NCBI GenBank assembly: GCA_964419225.1
Contig: CAYQPF010000011.1
Location: 1-62,451, forward strand
DNA length: 62,451 nt
Reading direction: 5' to 3'
Origin: CAYQPF01 sp964419225
Lineage (GTDB): Bacteria > Cloacimonadota > Cloacimonadia > Cloacimonadales > CAYQPF01
How positions within the stretch are numbered: the stretch's first letter is position 1; every line of letters starts with the position of its first letter. The position numbers were made by a program, and so were the translations under genes. The notes beneath the pieces were generated by a model, which was not told where the DNA came from, made no database searches, and saw only the letters and a list, made by a program, of their open reading frames with translations. Shown piece by piece: positions 1 through 8,927 of the stretch.

Positions 1-322
<322 letters not shown>

Positions 323-376
323 TTTAATTTTTTATTACACTCTATCTTAACACTTTCAATAATCTTCAGGGATTAG

Positions 377-495
<119 letters not shown>

Positions 496-545
496 TAATC
501 CCTGATTTTTTTATTTGACGAATTAGGGAGAATAATATTTTTAAG

Positions 546-575
546 AAAAGACGCACTGTGATGCGTCTTTTGTTG
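546..575 (+). terminator. rRNA operon terminator
   Basis: A perfect 10-bp stem (546-555 with 562-571) and 6-base loop starts with four A and ends with a T-rich run. It lies 50 bases after 5S and is the likely final rho-independent stop of the rRNA operon. Confidence 0.8.
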
Positions 576-587
576 TTTGTGGGAACA

Positions 588-1039
588 GGTTAATGGTTAA
601 TGGTGAAAAGTGGGCAGTTGAGAGGAACACGGACTTACACTGACTTGCACAGACTAACACGGACAAGGAAGAGATCCGAAAATAAAGTATGGGTGGGGTA
701 GTAAAAAAATAAACCCGCAGGCAAATTCTAAGGTGCCAGTAGGCAGGTGTCAGTAGAGAAAATGAACACCAAGGAAGGAGAGGGCAATCAGTTGGCAGTG
801 TGCAGTAGATAAGAGAGAACACAGACTTTCACTAACAAACACAGACAAGGGAAGAGATCCGAAGCTAAAGTATGGGTTGGACAGCTAAAAAGATAAACCC
901 GCAGGCAAACTCTTAGGTGCCAGTAGGCAGAGAGAAAGATTCCAGAGCAAGTCAGACATGTCAGACTGGTTGGACGAGTCAGGTAGAAGTACATGGACAA
1001 GAGGAATAATTAACAATTGACAGTTGAGAATTGACAATT
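588..1039. repeat. Composite intergenic repeat block (heptamer and decamer arrays, 85-bp direct repeat)
   Basis: This spacer between the rRNA terminator and hddA has no credible gene. It holds heptamer arrays at 588-608 (GGTTAAT units), 789-809 (CAGTTGG, CAGTGTG, CAGTAGA) and 1012-1039 (AACAATT, GACAGTT, GAGAATT, GACAATT), and decamer arrays at 628-667 (CACGGACTTA, CACTGACTTG, CACAGACTAA, CACGGACAAG), 820-849 and 951-983. An ~85-bp unit at 662-746 recurs imperfectly at 844-930 and includes AAACCCGCAGG. Parts of the block recur near 39205-39545 (inverted) and 51080-51215. The last heptamer array touches the hddA ribosome binding site. Confidence 0.85.
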
Positions 1040-1050
1040 AGGAGATAGAG

Positions 1051-2094
1051 ATGATATACAGAGCGAAAGCACCATTGAGATTAGGATTAGCCGGAGGAGG
1101 GACAGATGTGTCACCTTATTCCGATATTTACGGTGGTTATATTTTAAATGCTACTATAAATTCATATGCTTATATCAGTATAGAGCCATTAAATGAGGAT
1201 AAAATTATCTTACAGGCTTGGGATCAGAACATTTTGCAAACCTTTGATCTGACCGAGGAATTACCGCTTGATGGAATTCTTTCCTTGCATAAGGGTGTTT
1301 ACAACAGAATAGTAAAGGATTTTTCGAAGAAAGCTTTAGCGTGTAAGATCTCTTCATTTGTAGATGCACCGGCTGGTTCGGGACTTGGTACTTCATCAAC
1401 GTTGACAGTCGCATTGCTGGGAGCATTTTGTGAGTGGTTGAAATTACCTTTAGGGGAATATGATGTTGCTCATCTTGCTTACAGTATAGAAAGAATTGAT
1501 CTGGGTATGTCCGGTGGGAAGCAGGATCAATATAGTGCCACATTTGGCGGATTCAATTTTATGGAATTCTATGCGAATGATACAGTAATTGTAAATCCCT
1601 TGAGAATAAAGGATGAGATAATCAATGAGTTATCGATGACATTAGTATTAATATATACAGGTACGAGCAGGTTATCAGCCAAGATTATAGATGAACAAAC
1701 ACGGAATGTGAAGGAGAATAGAAGTCAGTCTTTGGAAGCGATGCATTCTTTGAAGGAATATGCAAAATTGATGAAGGATAGTTTACTGAGAGGAAATTAC
1801 AATGAGATCGGTAATATTTTGCACAAAAGCTGGATATCCAAAAAAGATTTGGCACACAATATAACGGATTCCCATATTGATAAGTTGTATGAAGCGGGAC
1901 TTGCGGGTGGATCTACAGGTGGAAAAGTGTCAGGAGCCGGTGGTGGTGGTTATATTATGTTTTATTGTCCGGGTAACACCCGTTATCAGGTAATCAGGAA
2001 TACGATGGCTTTAGGGGGAACGACGAAGGATTTTGAGTTTATTAACAGTGGAATGCAGACGTGGAGTGGGGGCAAGATAGTTGTTAGTTGTTAG
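1051..2094 (+). CDS. hddA: D-glycero-D-manno-heptose 7-phosphate kinase (GHMP kinase)
   Basis: A 347-residue GHMP-family kinase. The N-terminal substrate segment reads RAKAPLRLGLAGGGTDV, the ATP loop PAGSGLGTSS is at residues ~107-116, and the C-terminal glycine-rich motif SGAGGGGYIMFY is near residues 294-305. The LAGGGTDV and GMSGGKQDQY segments fit HddA, which phosphorylates heptose 7-phosphate at C1 on the route to GDP-heptose for surface glycans. The start follows an AGGAG site at ~1041. The 3' end runs into three TAGTTGT heptamers (2078-2098), which encode the last residues (VVSC) and the TAG stop. The neighbouring hddC-like gene supports the pathway; gmhA and gmhB are not in the window. 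Confidence 0.85.
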   Translation: MIYRAKAPLRLGLAGGGTDVSPYSDIYGGYILNATINSYAYISIEPLNEDKIILQAWDQNILQTFDLTEELPLDGILSLHKGVYNRIVKDFSKKALACKISSFVDAPAGSGLGTSSTLTVALLGAFCEWLKLPLGEYDVAHLAYSIERIDLGMSGGKQDQYSATFGGFNFMEFYANDTVIVNPLRIKDEIINELSMTLVLIYTGTSRLSAKIIDEQTRNVKENRSQSLEAMHSLKEYAKLMKDSLLRGNYNEIGNILHKSWISKKDLAHNITDSHIDKLYEAGLAGGSTGGKVSGAGGGGYIMFYCPGNTRYQVIRNTMALGGTTKDFEFINSGMQTWSGGKIVVSC

Positions 2095-2098
2095 TTGT
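2078..2098 (+). repeat. Heptamer array TAGTTGT x3 at the hddA 3' end
   Basis: Three perfect tandem copies of TAGTTGT span the hddA stop codon (2092-2094). A 7-bp unit shifts frame each copy, so the array brings TAG into every frame. Confidence 0.9.
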
Positions 2099-2164
2099 AA
2101 GAAGAGAGAGGTGTATGAAGTTGGTTAATATATTTAGTATGGGAAGTTGCTGTAAGCTAAAGCA

Positions 2165-2200
2165 TAAAGAAATACCGGCTAAAGCCGGCGTTCCATGGAA
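2165..2200. repeat. Short hairpin resembling part of the 54465 element
   Basis: A CCGGC-TAAA-GCCGG hairpin is followed by CGTTCCATGG. In reverse complement (ATGGAACGCCGG...CCGG) it resembles the ATGGACGCCC...GGGCGT arm of the folded element at 54465-54605. It could be a remnant; the similarity is short. Confidence 0.4.
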
Positions 2201-2212
2201 GGGAGGCAAGTA

Positions 2213-2926
2213 GTGCAGGCAGTTATATTAGCAGGTGGTTTAGGAACCAGATTGAAAGAGGTAGTTCAGGATATACCCAAGCCAATGGCACCAATTGCAG
2301 GGAAACCATTTTTAGATTATTTACTTAGGCATCTGGCATTTTATGGAATAGAGAAGTTTTTATTTTTAACGGGTTATAAATCAGAGATAATTGAAGAATA
2401 TTTAGAAAGAGAGTTTTCCGGCAAAGTAGTTGTAGAGATTAGCAGAGAGAAGTCTTTACTGGGAACAGGCGGAGCACTTTTAAATGCATGGGATTATTTG
2501 GAAGAAGAATTCATAATGGTAAACGGAGATACATATGTAAACTTTGATTACACCTCTTTTTTAAATCAAAGAATAATTAAGACAAATTACATAATTCTCA
2601 AGCATCTTGAGCATTCTGAGAGATATGGATCCATTATTATTAATTCTGAGAATATTATTAAAGAGTTCAGAGAGAAGGAAATGAGGAATGATGTGTTAAT
2701 CAACACGGGTATTTATTTATTACAGAAGAGGAGTCTTCAAGAATATTATAGTTCATATACATTTGAAAAGAAAATATCATTGGAGAGTGAGATTTTTCCG
2801 GAAATGTCAACGGAGGGTATGTTAACAGGGTTTGTAACTGATGGTGACTTTATAGACATAGGGGTACCGGAGGATTATTTTTTAGCACAGAGGGTAATTC
2901 CTGAAATAGTAGAAAAATTATCATAA
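2213..2926 (+). CDS. hddC: Heptose-1-phosphate guanylyltransferase-like nucleotidyltransferase
   Basis: A ~237-residue sugar-phosphate nucleotidyltransferase. The N-terminus carries QAVILAGGLGTRL, then PKPMAPIAGKPFLDYLL, LGTGGALLNA and the metal-binding VNGDTYVNFD motif. Placed after hddA it most likely makes GDP-D-glycero-alpha-D-manno-heptose (HddC); substrate specificity cannot be read from sequence, and a mannose- or glucose-1-phosphate enzyme is possible. I chose GTG at 2213 because GGGAGG (2201-2206) sits six bases upstream and the family begins right at this point. An in-frame ATG at 2195 lies inside a hairpin repeat and overlaps that site. Confidence 0.78.
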   Translation: MQAVILAGGLGTRLKEVVQDIPKPMAPIAGKPFLDYLLRHLAFYGIEKFLFLTGYKSEIIEEYLEREFSGKVVVEISREKSLLGTGGALLNAWDYLEEEFIMVNGDTYVNFDYTSFLNQRIIKTNYIILKHLEHSERYGSIIINSENIIKEFREKEMRNDVLINTGIYLLQKRSLQEYYSSYTFEKKISLESEIFPEMSTEGMLTGFVTDGDFIDIGVPEDYFLAQRVIPEIVEKLS

Positions 2927-3077
2927 CTTACTTTTTCGTAATAAAATAAACATATAAAGCAGAAAGTATAAGAATATGGTTATCAGTAGTAACTAATTAA
3001 AAACAAATCAAATAAGAAATTAGCACAGAATTGATAAAGTTGGACATTTAGAGAGACAAAAGAGATAAACCTATTAT

Positions 3078-3094
3078 TTGGAATACAAATTGCA
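3078..3094 (+). promoter_or_regulatory. Candidate sigma-54 promoter for the pilin gene
   Basis: TTGGAATACAAATTGCA has GG (3080-3081) and GC (3092-3093) separated by exactly 10 bases, the -24/-12 spacing of sigma-54 promoters, and keeps TTGCA at -12. Transcription would begin near 3105, ~28 bases before the pilin start. Sigma-54 control of pilA is known in other bacteria; here it is inference from one site. Confidence 0.5.
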
Positions 3095-3132
3095 ATCTAT
3101 AATTATGAAATTAAAACTCATTAGGAGGAAGA

Positions 3133-3561
3133 ATGTCAAAGTTCTTAAAATCTCAGAAAGGTTTCACATTAGTAGAAATCTTAGTCGTAGTAATTATTGT
3201 AGCTATATTAGCTGCAATCGCAGTTCCAATCTACATGCGTTATGTAGAGAAAGCCCGTTCAACCGAGGCTCAGTCGTCTCTTTCTTCCATCAGAAATGCA
3301 TATAATGTGCATAACCAACAATATGGCACAACAGAAAATTATTCTGTTGAGGAAGCATTAAAAGATGCAAAACTTGGAAAATCAACTACCCAAAACTGGG
3401 TTTTTGAAGTCGTAGGTAATCCTCCGAAAAAATTTATTGCCACATCAACAGCGGAATTCAGTGCAGGTGAAGGCAAACAGGTTACATATGATGTAACAGA
3501 AGCTAAGTATCATGGTTATGGTATAGATTCTTACACTGGTGACGAAGATACAGATGAATAG
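3133..3561 (+). CDS. Type IV prepilin (major pilin candidate)
   Basis: A 142-residue prepilin. The leader MSKFLKSQKG is cleaved before F in KGFTLVEILVVVIIVAILAA, with the conserved Glu5, followed by a ~20-residue hydrophobic helix and YMRYVEKARSTEAQSSLSSI, typical of the pilin alpha-helix. The C-terminal globular part is short and acidic (ends DEDTDE). A strong AGGAGGA site precedes the ATG and a candidate sigma-54 promoter lies upstream. It is the first gene of the pilus cluster and its own transcription control suggests it is the major subunit; a type II secretion major pseudopilin is the alternative. Confidence 0.88.
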   Translation: MSKFLKSQKGFTLVEILVVVIIVAILAAIAVPIYMRYVEKARSTEAQSSLSSIRNAYNVHNQQYGTTENYSVEEALKDAKLGKSTTQNWVFEVVGNPPKKFIATSTAEFSAGEGKQVTYDVTEAKYHGYGIDSYTGDEDTDE

Positions 3562-3588
3562 TAACTGTTCTGTAATCGGAGGTGTTAA

Positions 3589-4644
3589 TTGACTATACAG
3601 GAATTATTAAAATTCACAGCTGAAGCAGGTGCATCAGATCTTCATGTCAGTGCGGGTTCATATCCCATGGTTCGTGTACATGGCAGGATGAAAAGGCTAA
3701 ATTTGCCCAAACTGACCCAAGATGACTTGGTCAATCTCCTCAAGGGTGTATTAACCGATGTACAGCAGGAACTTTTCAAGGAAAAATTGGAAATAGATTT
3801 TTCAACAAAACTGACAAATGATGTCAGATTTCGTGTTAATGCATTTCATCAGATCAATGGTTTAGCGGCATCATTTCGTGTGATTCCGAATGAAATTAAG
3901 AGTTTTGAAGAATTGCATTTACCTGAGATAATCAACCGTTTAGCAATGAAAGAGAAGGGATTGATTCTGGTAACAGGACCTACTGGTAGTGGTAAATCAA
4001 CTACATTGGCAACGATGATTGACTATGTAAATGATCATAAGCAATGCCATATAATAACAGTGGAAGACCCGATAGAATTCGTGCATTCGAGCAAGAATTC
4101 TTTGATAAACCAGAGAGAATTAGGGCACGACACCTGGTCGTTTACAGCTGCGTTGAGATCAGCGTTGCGTGAGGATCCGGATGTAATTCTGGTAGGTGAA
4201 ATGCGTGACTTGGAGACGGTATCTTTGGCTTTAACAGCTGCGGAGACCGGACACCTTGTATTGGCAACTTTGCATACCAGCAGTGCGACTAAGTCTATTG
4301 ACCGTGTGATTGACATGTTCCCCAAGGAGCAGCAGGCACAGGTCAGGTCGATGCTTTCCGAATCATTAGAAGCAGTTGTAGCACAGACCCTTCTTCCGCT
4401 GAAAGAAGGTAACGGTCGAGTACCGGTTTTAGAGATTATGGTGGCTAATGCAGCCGTAAGAAATTTGATACGTGAAGAAAAGACATATCAGATTCCGTCC
4501 GTAATTCAGGCAGGTACGAAAGAAGGTATGCAATCCCGAGATCAATCTTTATACAATCACGTCATGAATGGTTTGGTTGACAGAGAGGTTGCTAAGCAGG
4601 TTGCCGATGATCCTAAACTTTTTGCTTCAGGGGCAGGATTTTAG
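3589..4644 (+). CDS. pilT: Type IV pilus retraction ATPase
   Basis: A 351-residue secretion ATPase of PilT size. It has Walker A GPTGSGKST (~130-138), the Asp box ITVEDPIEF (~156-164), Walker B DPDVILVGEMRD (~196-207), the His box TGHLVLATLHT (~220-230) and the PilT-typical AVRNLIREEKT near residue 285. It lacks the long N-terminal MshEN domain of PilB. It powers pilus depolymerisation at the inner membrane. The start is TTG at 3589, preceded by GGAGGTG (3578-3584). It lies 27 bases after the prepilin gene and one base before the next, so it is co-transcribed. Confidence 0.93.
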   Translation: MTIQELLKFTAEAGASDLHVSAGSYPMVRVHGRMKRLNLPKLTQDDLVNLLKGVLTDVQQELFKEKLEIDFSTKLTNDVRFRVNAFHQINGLAASFRVIPNEIKSFEELHLPEIINRLAMKEKGLILVTGPTGSGKSTTLATMIDYVNDHKQCHIITVEDPIEFVHSSKNSLINQRELGHDTWSFTAALRSALREDPDVILVGEMRDLETVSLALTAAETGHLVLATLHTSSATKSIDRVIDMFPKEQQAQVRSMLSESLEAVVAQTLLPLKEGNGRVPVLEIMVANAAVRNLIREEKTYQIPSVIQAGTKEGMQSRDQSLYNHVMNGLVDREVAKQVADDPKLFASGAGF

Positions 4645-4645
4645 T

Positions 4646-5095
4646 ATGTTTAATCCATACAGACAAACAATAAAAAATAACAGAGGCCTTGCCTTGGTAG
4701 AGATATTGGCGAGTCTGTTGATCATAACATTTGTATCCACAGGGCTATTTGTTTCAATAGAATATGCCCAGCACCGTTCGGTGGTGAATTATCACAGGAG
4801 AGTAGCAATCTTATTAGCTGAGGGTAAGCTTAATGAAAAAAGATTTTATTATCAGCAATATAAGAATTTTGGAAACCTCTTACCGATGATAGTGACACTT
4901 GAAGAGCGGGGAGTCAGATCATTGAGAGGTGATCTGTCATACCAAATATTACCAGCGATTGATAATTCAATTGGAAAAACTTATACACAATTTATAGTAA
5001 CAGTAAAATGGAAGGAACCGGCACCGTTGTTTGTTCCATTGAAGTTTAAGAAGAAAGAAATTATGTCTGTAACACTCCGTGAAGATTACTTTTAG
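4646..5095 (+). CDS. Minor prepilin-like protein (PilV/GspI type)
   Basis: About 149 residues. A short basic leader (MFNPYRQTIKNNRG) is followed by LALVEILASLLIITFVSTGLF, a prepilin-peptidase site with Glu5 and a hydrophobic helix. The rest is an unrecognised small globular domain. The start is ATG 4646, immediately after the pilT stop (4642-4644), with GGGGCAGGA upstream; longer in-frame starts lie inside pilT. PilV/GspI is assigned from size and order, not from specific residues. Probably part of the pilus tip or priming complex. Confidence 0.75.
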   Translation: MFNPYRQTIKNNRGLALVEILASLLIITFVSTGLFVSIEYAQHRSVVNYHRRVAILLAEGKLNEKRFYYQQYKNFGNLLPMIVTLEERGVRSLRGDLSYQILPAIDNSIGKTYTQFIVTVKWKEPAPLFVPLKFKKKEIMSVTLREDYF

Positions 5096-5111
5096 GAGAT
5101 GAGGTAAGTAT

Positions 5112-5741
5112 ATGCTGTTAAAAAATAATAAAGCTTTTACTTTGACTGAACTGATTGCAGGTATAGTTCTTTCTACGTTAGTTGCACTAATTTTCTCTAC
5201 ATTACTCTTATTTTTCTTTCGCACCTATTCTGAGATAACAGAATACAATAAGCTCCAGGATGACACATTTCTTGTATTGCAAACCATCAGGAATGGTTTA
5301 ACCAAGGAGAATTTTAATCGCGGGAAGCCATTGATAGGTTTGACGACAGCGAAAACTGTTGAGATAACCGGTTTGGGTAGTAGTGTTACTATCAGACCAC
5401 CCGCTAGTGCCGGGGCAAGATATATCAAATACAGTGTTGATTCTCAGAAAAGGCTGATAGCAACATCACAGGATAATACCAGTTATGTGAATTCAGTAGT
5501 ATTATTTCCTAATACGAATGAGAAGTATAAGAGAAAGTATAAATATACGGTAGAGTCTTTGAATTTTCGGAATGTAACAACTGGAACGACGAAGGTGAAA
5601 TTAGTGGAAGTTACTATAAAGACCCAGGTGAGATTTAGAGAAAAAGCAAAATCTCAAAATGTTGCTCAGGACAAAGAAGAAAATCTCAGAACAATAGAAT
5701 TTAAACAAGTTATTTACGTAGCAAATGCTGATTTAAAATAG
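5112..5741 (+). CDS. Minor prepilin-like protein (PilW/GspJ type)
   Basis: A 209-residue protein with leader MLLKNNKA and the prepilin motif AFTLTELIAGIVLSTLVALIFSTLL. The residue before the cleavage point is Ala rather than Gly, a tolerated but less common variant. The body (~residues 40-209) is beta-rich with a basic stretch near 145-150. It sits between two other prepilin-like genes, with 16 bases before and 10 bases after to the chosen start of the next gene, so it likely works with them as a minor pilin. PilW/GspJ is inferred from length and order. Confidence 0.72.
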   Translation: MLLKNNKAFTLTELIAGIVLSTLVALIFSTLLLFFFRTYSEITEYNKLQDDTFLVLQTIRNGLTKENFNRGKPLIGLTTAKTVEITGLGSSVTIRPPASAGARYIKYSVDSQKRLIATSQDNTSYVNSVVLFPNTNEKYKRKYKYTVESLNFRNVTTGTTKVKLVEVTIKTQVRFREKAKSQNVAQDKEENLRTIEFKQVIYVANADLK

Positions 5742-5751
5742 AGTGGTGAAT

Positions 5752-7818
5752 ATGAAACAAAAAATACTAAATAACGAAAAAGGCTTGGCAGTGAATATAA
5801 TCATGGCTATAGCTTTGACCATTATTTCGATGGTCTCTATTGTTACTTTTTCCACAGTGGCAGTAGCAGATTCATTAAGGGTTGTTCATAATCAGGATAT
5901 GGTTCAGGAAGATATTTTGATTCGTTCTGAGATGGACAGAATTCCTTTAATGCTAAAGCCAGACTTATCCACATTACTAGGCAGAGAAGTAGAGATAAAA
6001 TCACCTGATCCCAACAGAGCAGGTTCTTATCATAGGATTACTACCTATGCATTGGAGAACAAGTTGGTAAGCAGTAATGATGCTCAGGGCAAAAAAGTCA
6101 GAGTTATAAAAACACTAGCTACAGCCAAAAGATCATACAGCTATACAGATATTCAGGAAAATGTATCTCCGGTGATCAAATGTTATGCCAGAAATTATAA
6201 ATTGGGTGAGTCCTTAAACAAGTTTCTTTATATTACAGATAAAGAGTGTTCTGACATATCGAATGATCCGGCATCAGATGCAGGTCAGGTGTGTTTTTGG
6301 GGACCGGATGTCCTTGACGGACCAGTCCACAGTAATAGTGACATATACCTGCAAAATGGTGGTGGTGGCAATAATGATGGTTGGCCCACTTTTTTAGATT
6401 CAGTTACGACAACCGGAATTTTTAAACTCAGAGGCGGGGCAAATTTATTTCCCACTCCTCCCCCCGGATTTGATCCGGATGAGGTTTTTCGTGGTGGTTA
6501 TAGAGAAAGAGTTCAGACAAAGAACTTTTTGAATGTTGCAAATGAGATCAGAGAAAATGGGGACTGTCCCATAGGTGCTGTGTTTGAAAGTAATAAAGAC
6601 ATTTGTGTAGTCAAAATCGAAGGTAATGGTTACAAATTAATTACCGGTGATATTACTGATAATGTGGTAAAACCATTTAATGTGTATGTGAAAAAGCCCA
6701 ATCCAAGTGTAAAAAGCTATCCTGATGCTTTCCATCCCAATGTTGGCATAGGAGATTCAGTTTGGGTAAATAATATTGCTATTAAGGATACGTTATGGGG
6801 CTCATATAACCAACCAAGTTTAAGGGCAAACACTTCGGTGTGGATACCCGCAGAGCTTTGGATTGAGGGTTCTATTTCGGGTCGCACCTGTTTTGGAAGT
6901 CTAAAAAATGCTTATACGACAGGTGATATAACATATTATTCTTTAGCCGAGCAGGGTCATGCAGTTCCAGATATGTTTACTCAAGAAATGTTTGGTCTGG
7001 TTTCTGAGGAAAAAATACTTGTACGTTATAAATACAGAGTACCTTTTTTTGCTGATAGTGATAATTTTCCTGTTGACAATAACGGGGTTAATCATTCCAA
7101 TTCAACAAGTCCTACCGGACATGTTTATTTATATGGAGCATATGCTGCTCTGGCAACGGGGAATCCTGCCTTAGGATTAAATGCCTGGCGATCAGAAGGT
7201 GTATTTACATATGAATACCAGCATCCGCATGGAGCACCGACGGATTTCAGGGGAATATCACCGTTCACTGGTGTCGATACAGTGTTTACATATATTGATT
7301 TTCATAAGTATAAATGGCCTCCTGATAATACTGGTACCGGTCCTAATTACTGGAAGAAGTGGCCTTATATGGATGATCCCACAGGTGGAGAGACAAGTTA
7401 TCCCTTACCACCAACAGCGACATATCCCTGGTATCCATGTAGTGATTGGCCGTGGTATAGTCCAGTTTGGCCTGAGAGGAGAGCTTTGAATGCAAATAGT
7501 CCTAATCCTGATATAGAAACAGTATATGAAAGGGGTACATTGCATGTATATGGTTCAATAGCTCAACGCAGAAGAGGTTTTATACACAGAAGCGGTGAAG
7601 TTGGAGATGACAATCCTGATATGGGAGCCTGGGATCCTGCCAACTATAAGTTTGGACCGAGTCATCCTTCAACAGGTTATAAGAAGGATTATAAGTATGA
7701 TCCCAGATTTGAGGATGATGCACCGCCTGATTTTCCTGTAGTGTTTCAGGGTCAGTATGATGCACGTTATTCATTCAATAATTTGAATTCATATTATTTG
7801 AATCCATTAGATTTTTAA
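5752..7818 (+). CDS. Very large PilX/GspK-like pilus protein
   Basis: About 688 residues from ATG 5752 (GTG at 5743 and 5746 are in-frame alternatives overlapping the likely binding site). The N-terminus MKQKILNNEKG then LAVNIIMAIALTIISMVSIVTF resembles a prepilin leader and helix but has Ile at position 5 instead of Glu, as in GspK-type tip subunits. A large extracytoplasmic body follows: a CFWGPDVLDGPVHSN segment near residue 185, a glycine-rich loop and a Trp/Pro/Tyr-rich region around residues 510-570. I recognise no named domain. It is far longer than ordinary PilX; with no PilY1 in the cluster, a tip adhesin role is plausible but unproven. Confidence 0.75.
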   Translation: MKQKILNNEKGLAVNIIMAIALTIISMVSIVTFSTVAVADSLRVVHNQDMVQEDILIRSEMDRIPLMLKPDLSTLLGREVEIKSPDPNRAGSYHRITTYALENKLVSSNDAQGKKVRVIKTLATAKRSYSYTDIQENVSPVIKCYARNYKLGESLNKFLYITDKECSDISNDPASDAGQVCFWGPDVLDGPVHSNSDIYLQNGGGGNNDGWPTFLDSVTTTGIFKLRGGANLFPTPPPGFDPDEVFRGGYRERVQTKNFLNVANEIRENGDCPIGAVFESNKDICVVKIEGNGYKLITGDITDNVVKPFNVYVKKPNPSVKSYPDAFHPNVGIGDSVWVNNIAIKDTLWGSYNQPSLRANTSVWIPAELWIEGSISGRTCFGSLKNAYTTGDITYYSLAEQGHAVPDMFTQEMFGLVSEEKILVRYKYRVPFFADSDNFPVDNNGVNHSNSTSPTGHVYLYGAYAALATGNPALGLNAWRSEGVFTYEYQHPHGAPTDFRGISPFTGVDTVFTYIDFHKYKWPPDNTGTGPNYWKKWPYMDDPTGGETSYPLPPTATYPWYPCSDWPWYSPVWPERRALNANSPNPDIETVYERGTLHVYGSIAQRRRGFIHRSGEVGDDNPDMGAWDPANYKFGPSHPSTGYKKDYKYDPRFEDDAPPDFPVVFQGQYDARYSFNNLNSYYLNPLDF

Positions 7819-7844
7819 TAGATAATAATATAACAAGAGGTAAT

Positions 7845-8915
7845 ATGGCAAAAAAGAAAGTTATCAAGTTTAAAGAGTCCATAGGCCTTGATATTGGAAA
7901 CCACAGTATTAAGCTTGTGCATTTGAAGAAAATGCATGATACTTTTAAGCTGTTGAATTATGAAGTTAGATCAACCGTCCCGACCGGTGTAGAATATACG
8001 GTTTCTGATTTGAGACCGGATAGGTTTGCTCCGGTGATTGTGGAGATGCTTAAGTCACTCAAAATTAATCCAAAGAAGATCCAGCATTTGGTAACTTCTA
8101 TTGGTGGTGACAATACGAGCATTAAGCAAATAAGGACCATTTTTCTACCGGATGAGGAATTGGAATCTGCATTGTTTTTTGAAGCAAAGAAGCATTTGGC
8201 GATAGCTGGTGGCGACATGCTTTTGGATTTTCAGGTTCTGAATGTTGAAGAGAAGACGAATAATATGAATGTATTGTTAGTAGCGATAACCAAGGAACAG
8301 TTAAAGGATCATACGAATGTGCTTTCGAGTGCAGGGTTAACGCCCGGGATCGTAGATATTGAAGCTTTGGCCTTGGCAAACAGTCTTATTTTTAACACAT
8401 TTGTAGAAGATGGTGTATTTGTGATACTCAATATAGGTGCTCATAAAACGAATATGGTCATCTGGGGACCACAGGCGAAATTCTTTTCCCGTGACATAGC
8501 CTGGGGTGGTGTTAACTTTAGTAAAGATATCATGCGCAAGAAGGGTCTTTCTTTTGAAGAAGCAGAGAATTACAAATTAGAGCAGGGTCTCAATGAAGAC
8601 TTACTAACCACACACAACTTATCATTAAGCACGCTGGATATTGCAGAGAAAGCGACAGAGGAACAAATAGCGTTAGAAGTTAAGCGTTCGTTAAGATTTT
8701 ATGTAAAAGAAGCTGGCAACAGCGATTTTAAGAAGATTCTTATAACTGGCGGATCTGCAAAAATTAAAGGATTGTGCGAGTATATTCAGGAGAATGTACA
8801 GATTCCATCGGAAGTGTTTAATCCTTTCATGAGTCTGGAAATGCCTGATAAATTCAAAGGTACTAACGATCCTCAATTTGCCCTGGCCTTAGGCTTGGCA
8901 ATGAGACCGGAGTAG
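7845..8915 (+). CDS. pilM: Type IV pilus assembly ATP-binding protein PilM
   Basis: A 356-residue actin/FtsA-fold protein. SIGLDIGNHSIKLVHL near the N-terminus is the phosphate-1 motif, NIGAHKTNMVIW (~residue 200) is phosphate-2 and ILITGGSAKIKGLCEYI (~residue 300) is the adenosine motif. PilM is the cytoplasmic ring component that binds the PilN N-terminus; the following genes are PilN, PilO and PilP-like, the standard order. The ATG has AAGAGGT upstream. Confidence 0.93.
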   Translation: MAKKKVIKFKESIGLDIGNHSIKLVHLKKMHDTFKLLNYEVRSTVPTGVEYTVSDLRPDRFAPVIVEMLKSLKINPKKIQHLVTSIGGDNTSIKQIRTIFLPDEELESALFFEAKKHLAIAGGDMLLDFQVLNVEEKTNNMNVLLVAITKEQLKDHTNVLSSAGLTPGIVDIEALALANSLIFNTFVEDGVFVILNIGAHKTNMVIWGPQAKFFSRDIAWGGVNFSKDIMRKKGLSFEEAENYKLEQGLNEDLLTTHNLSLSTLDIAEKATEEQIALEVKRSLRFYVKEAGNSDFKKILITGGSAKIKGLCEYIQENVQIPSEVFNPFMSLEMPDKFKGTNDPQFALALGLAMRPE

Positions 8916-8927
8916 TAAGGAGTTTAT

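Noticed and set aside
323..376. A tRNA between 23S and 5S
   Set aside because: The spacer is only ~54 bases and AT-rich with no tRNA motifs.
541..1000. Two overlapping minus-strand open frames that begin MFSLIYC or MSMYFYL and resemble a frame near 50846-51154
   Set aside because: Their similarity comes from shared heptamer and decamer repeats; they have no ribosome site and biased repeat-derived composition.
1205..1543. Minus-strand open frame inside hddA
   Set aside because: Antisense to a well-supported GHMP kinase; no start site or family features.
3078..3305. Small open frame overlapping the pilin start
   Set aside because: Overlaps the pilin in another frame and has no domain.
6959..7489. 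Two plus-strand open frames inside the large PilX-like gene
   Set aside because: Alternate frames of a long continuous coding region with no signals of their own.
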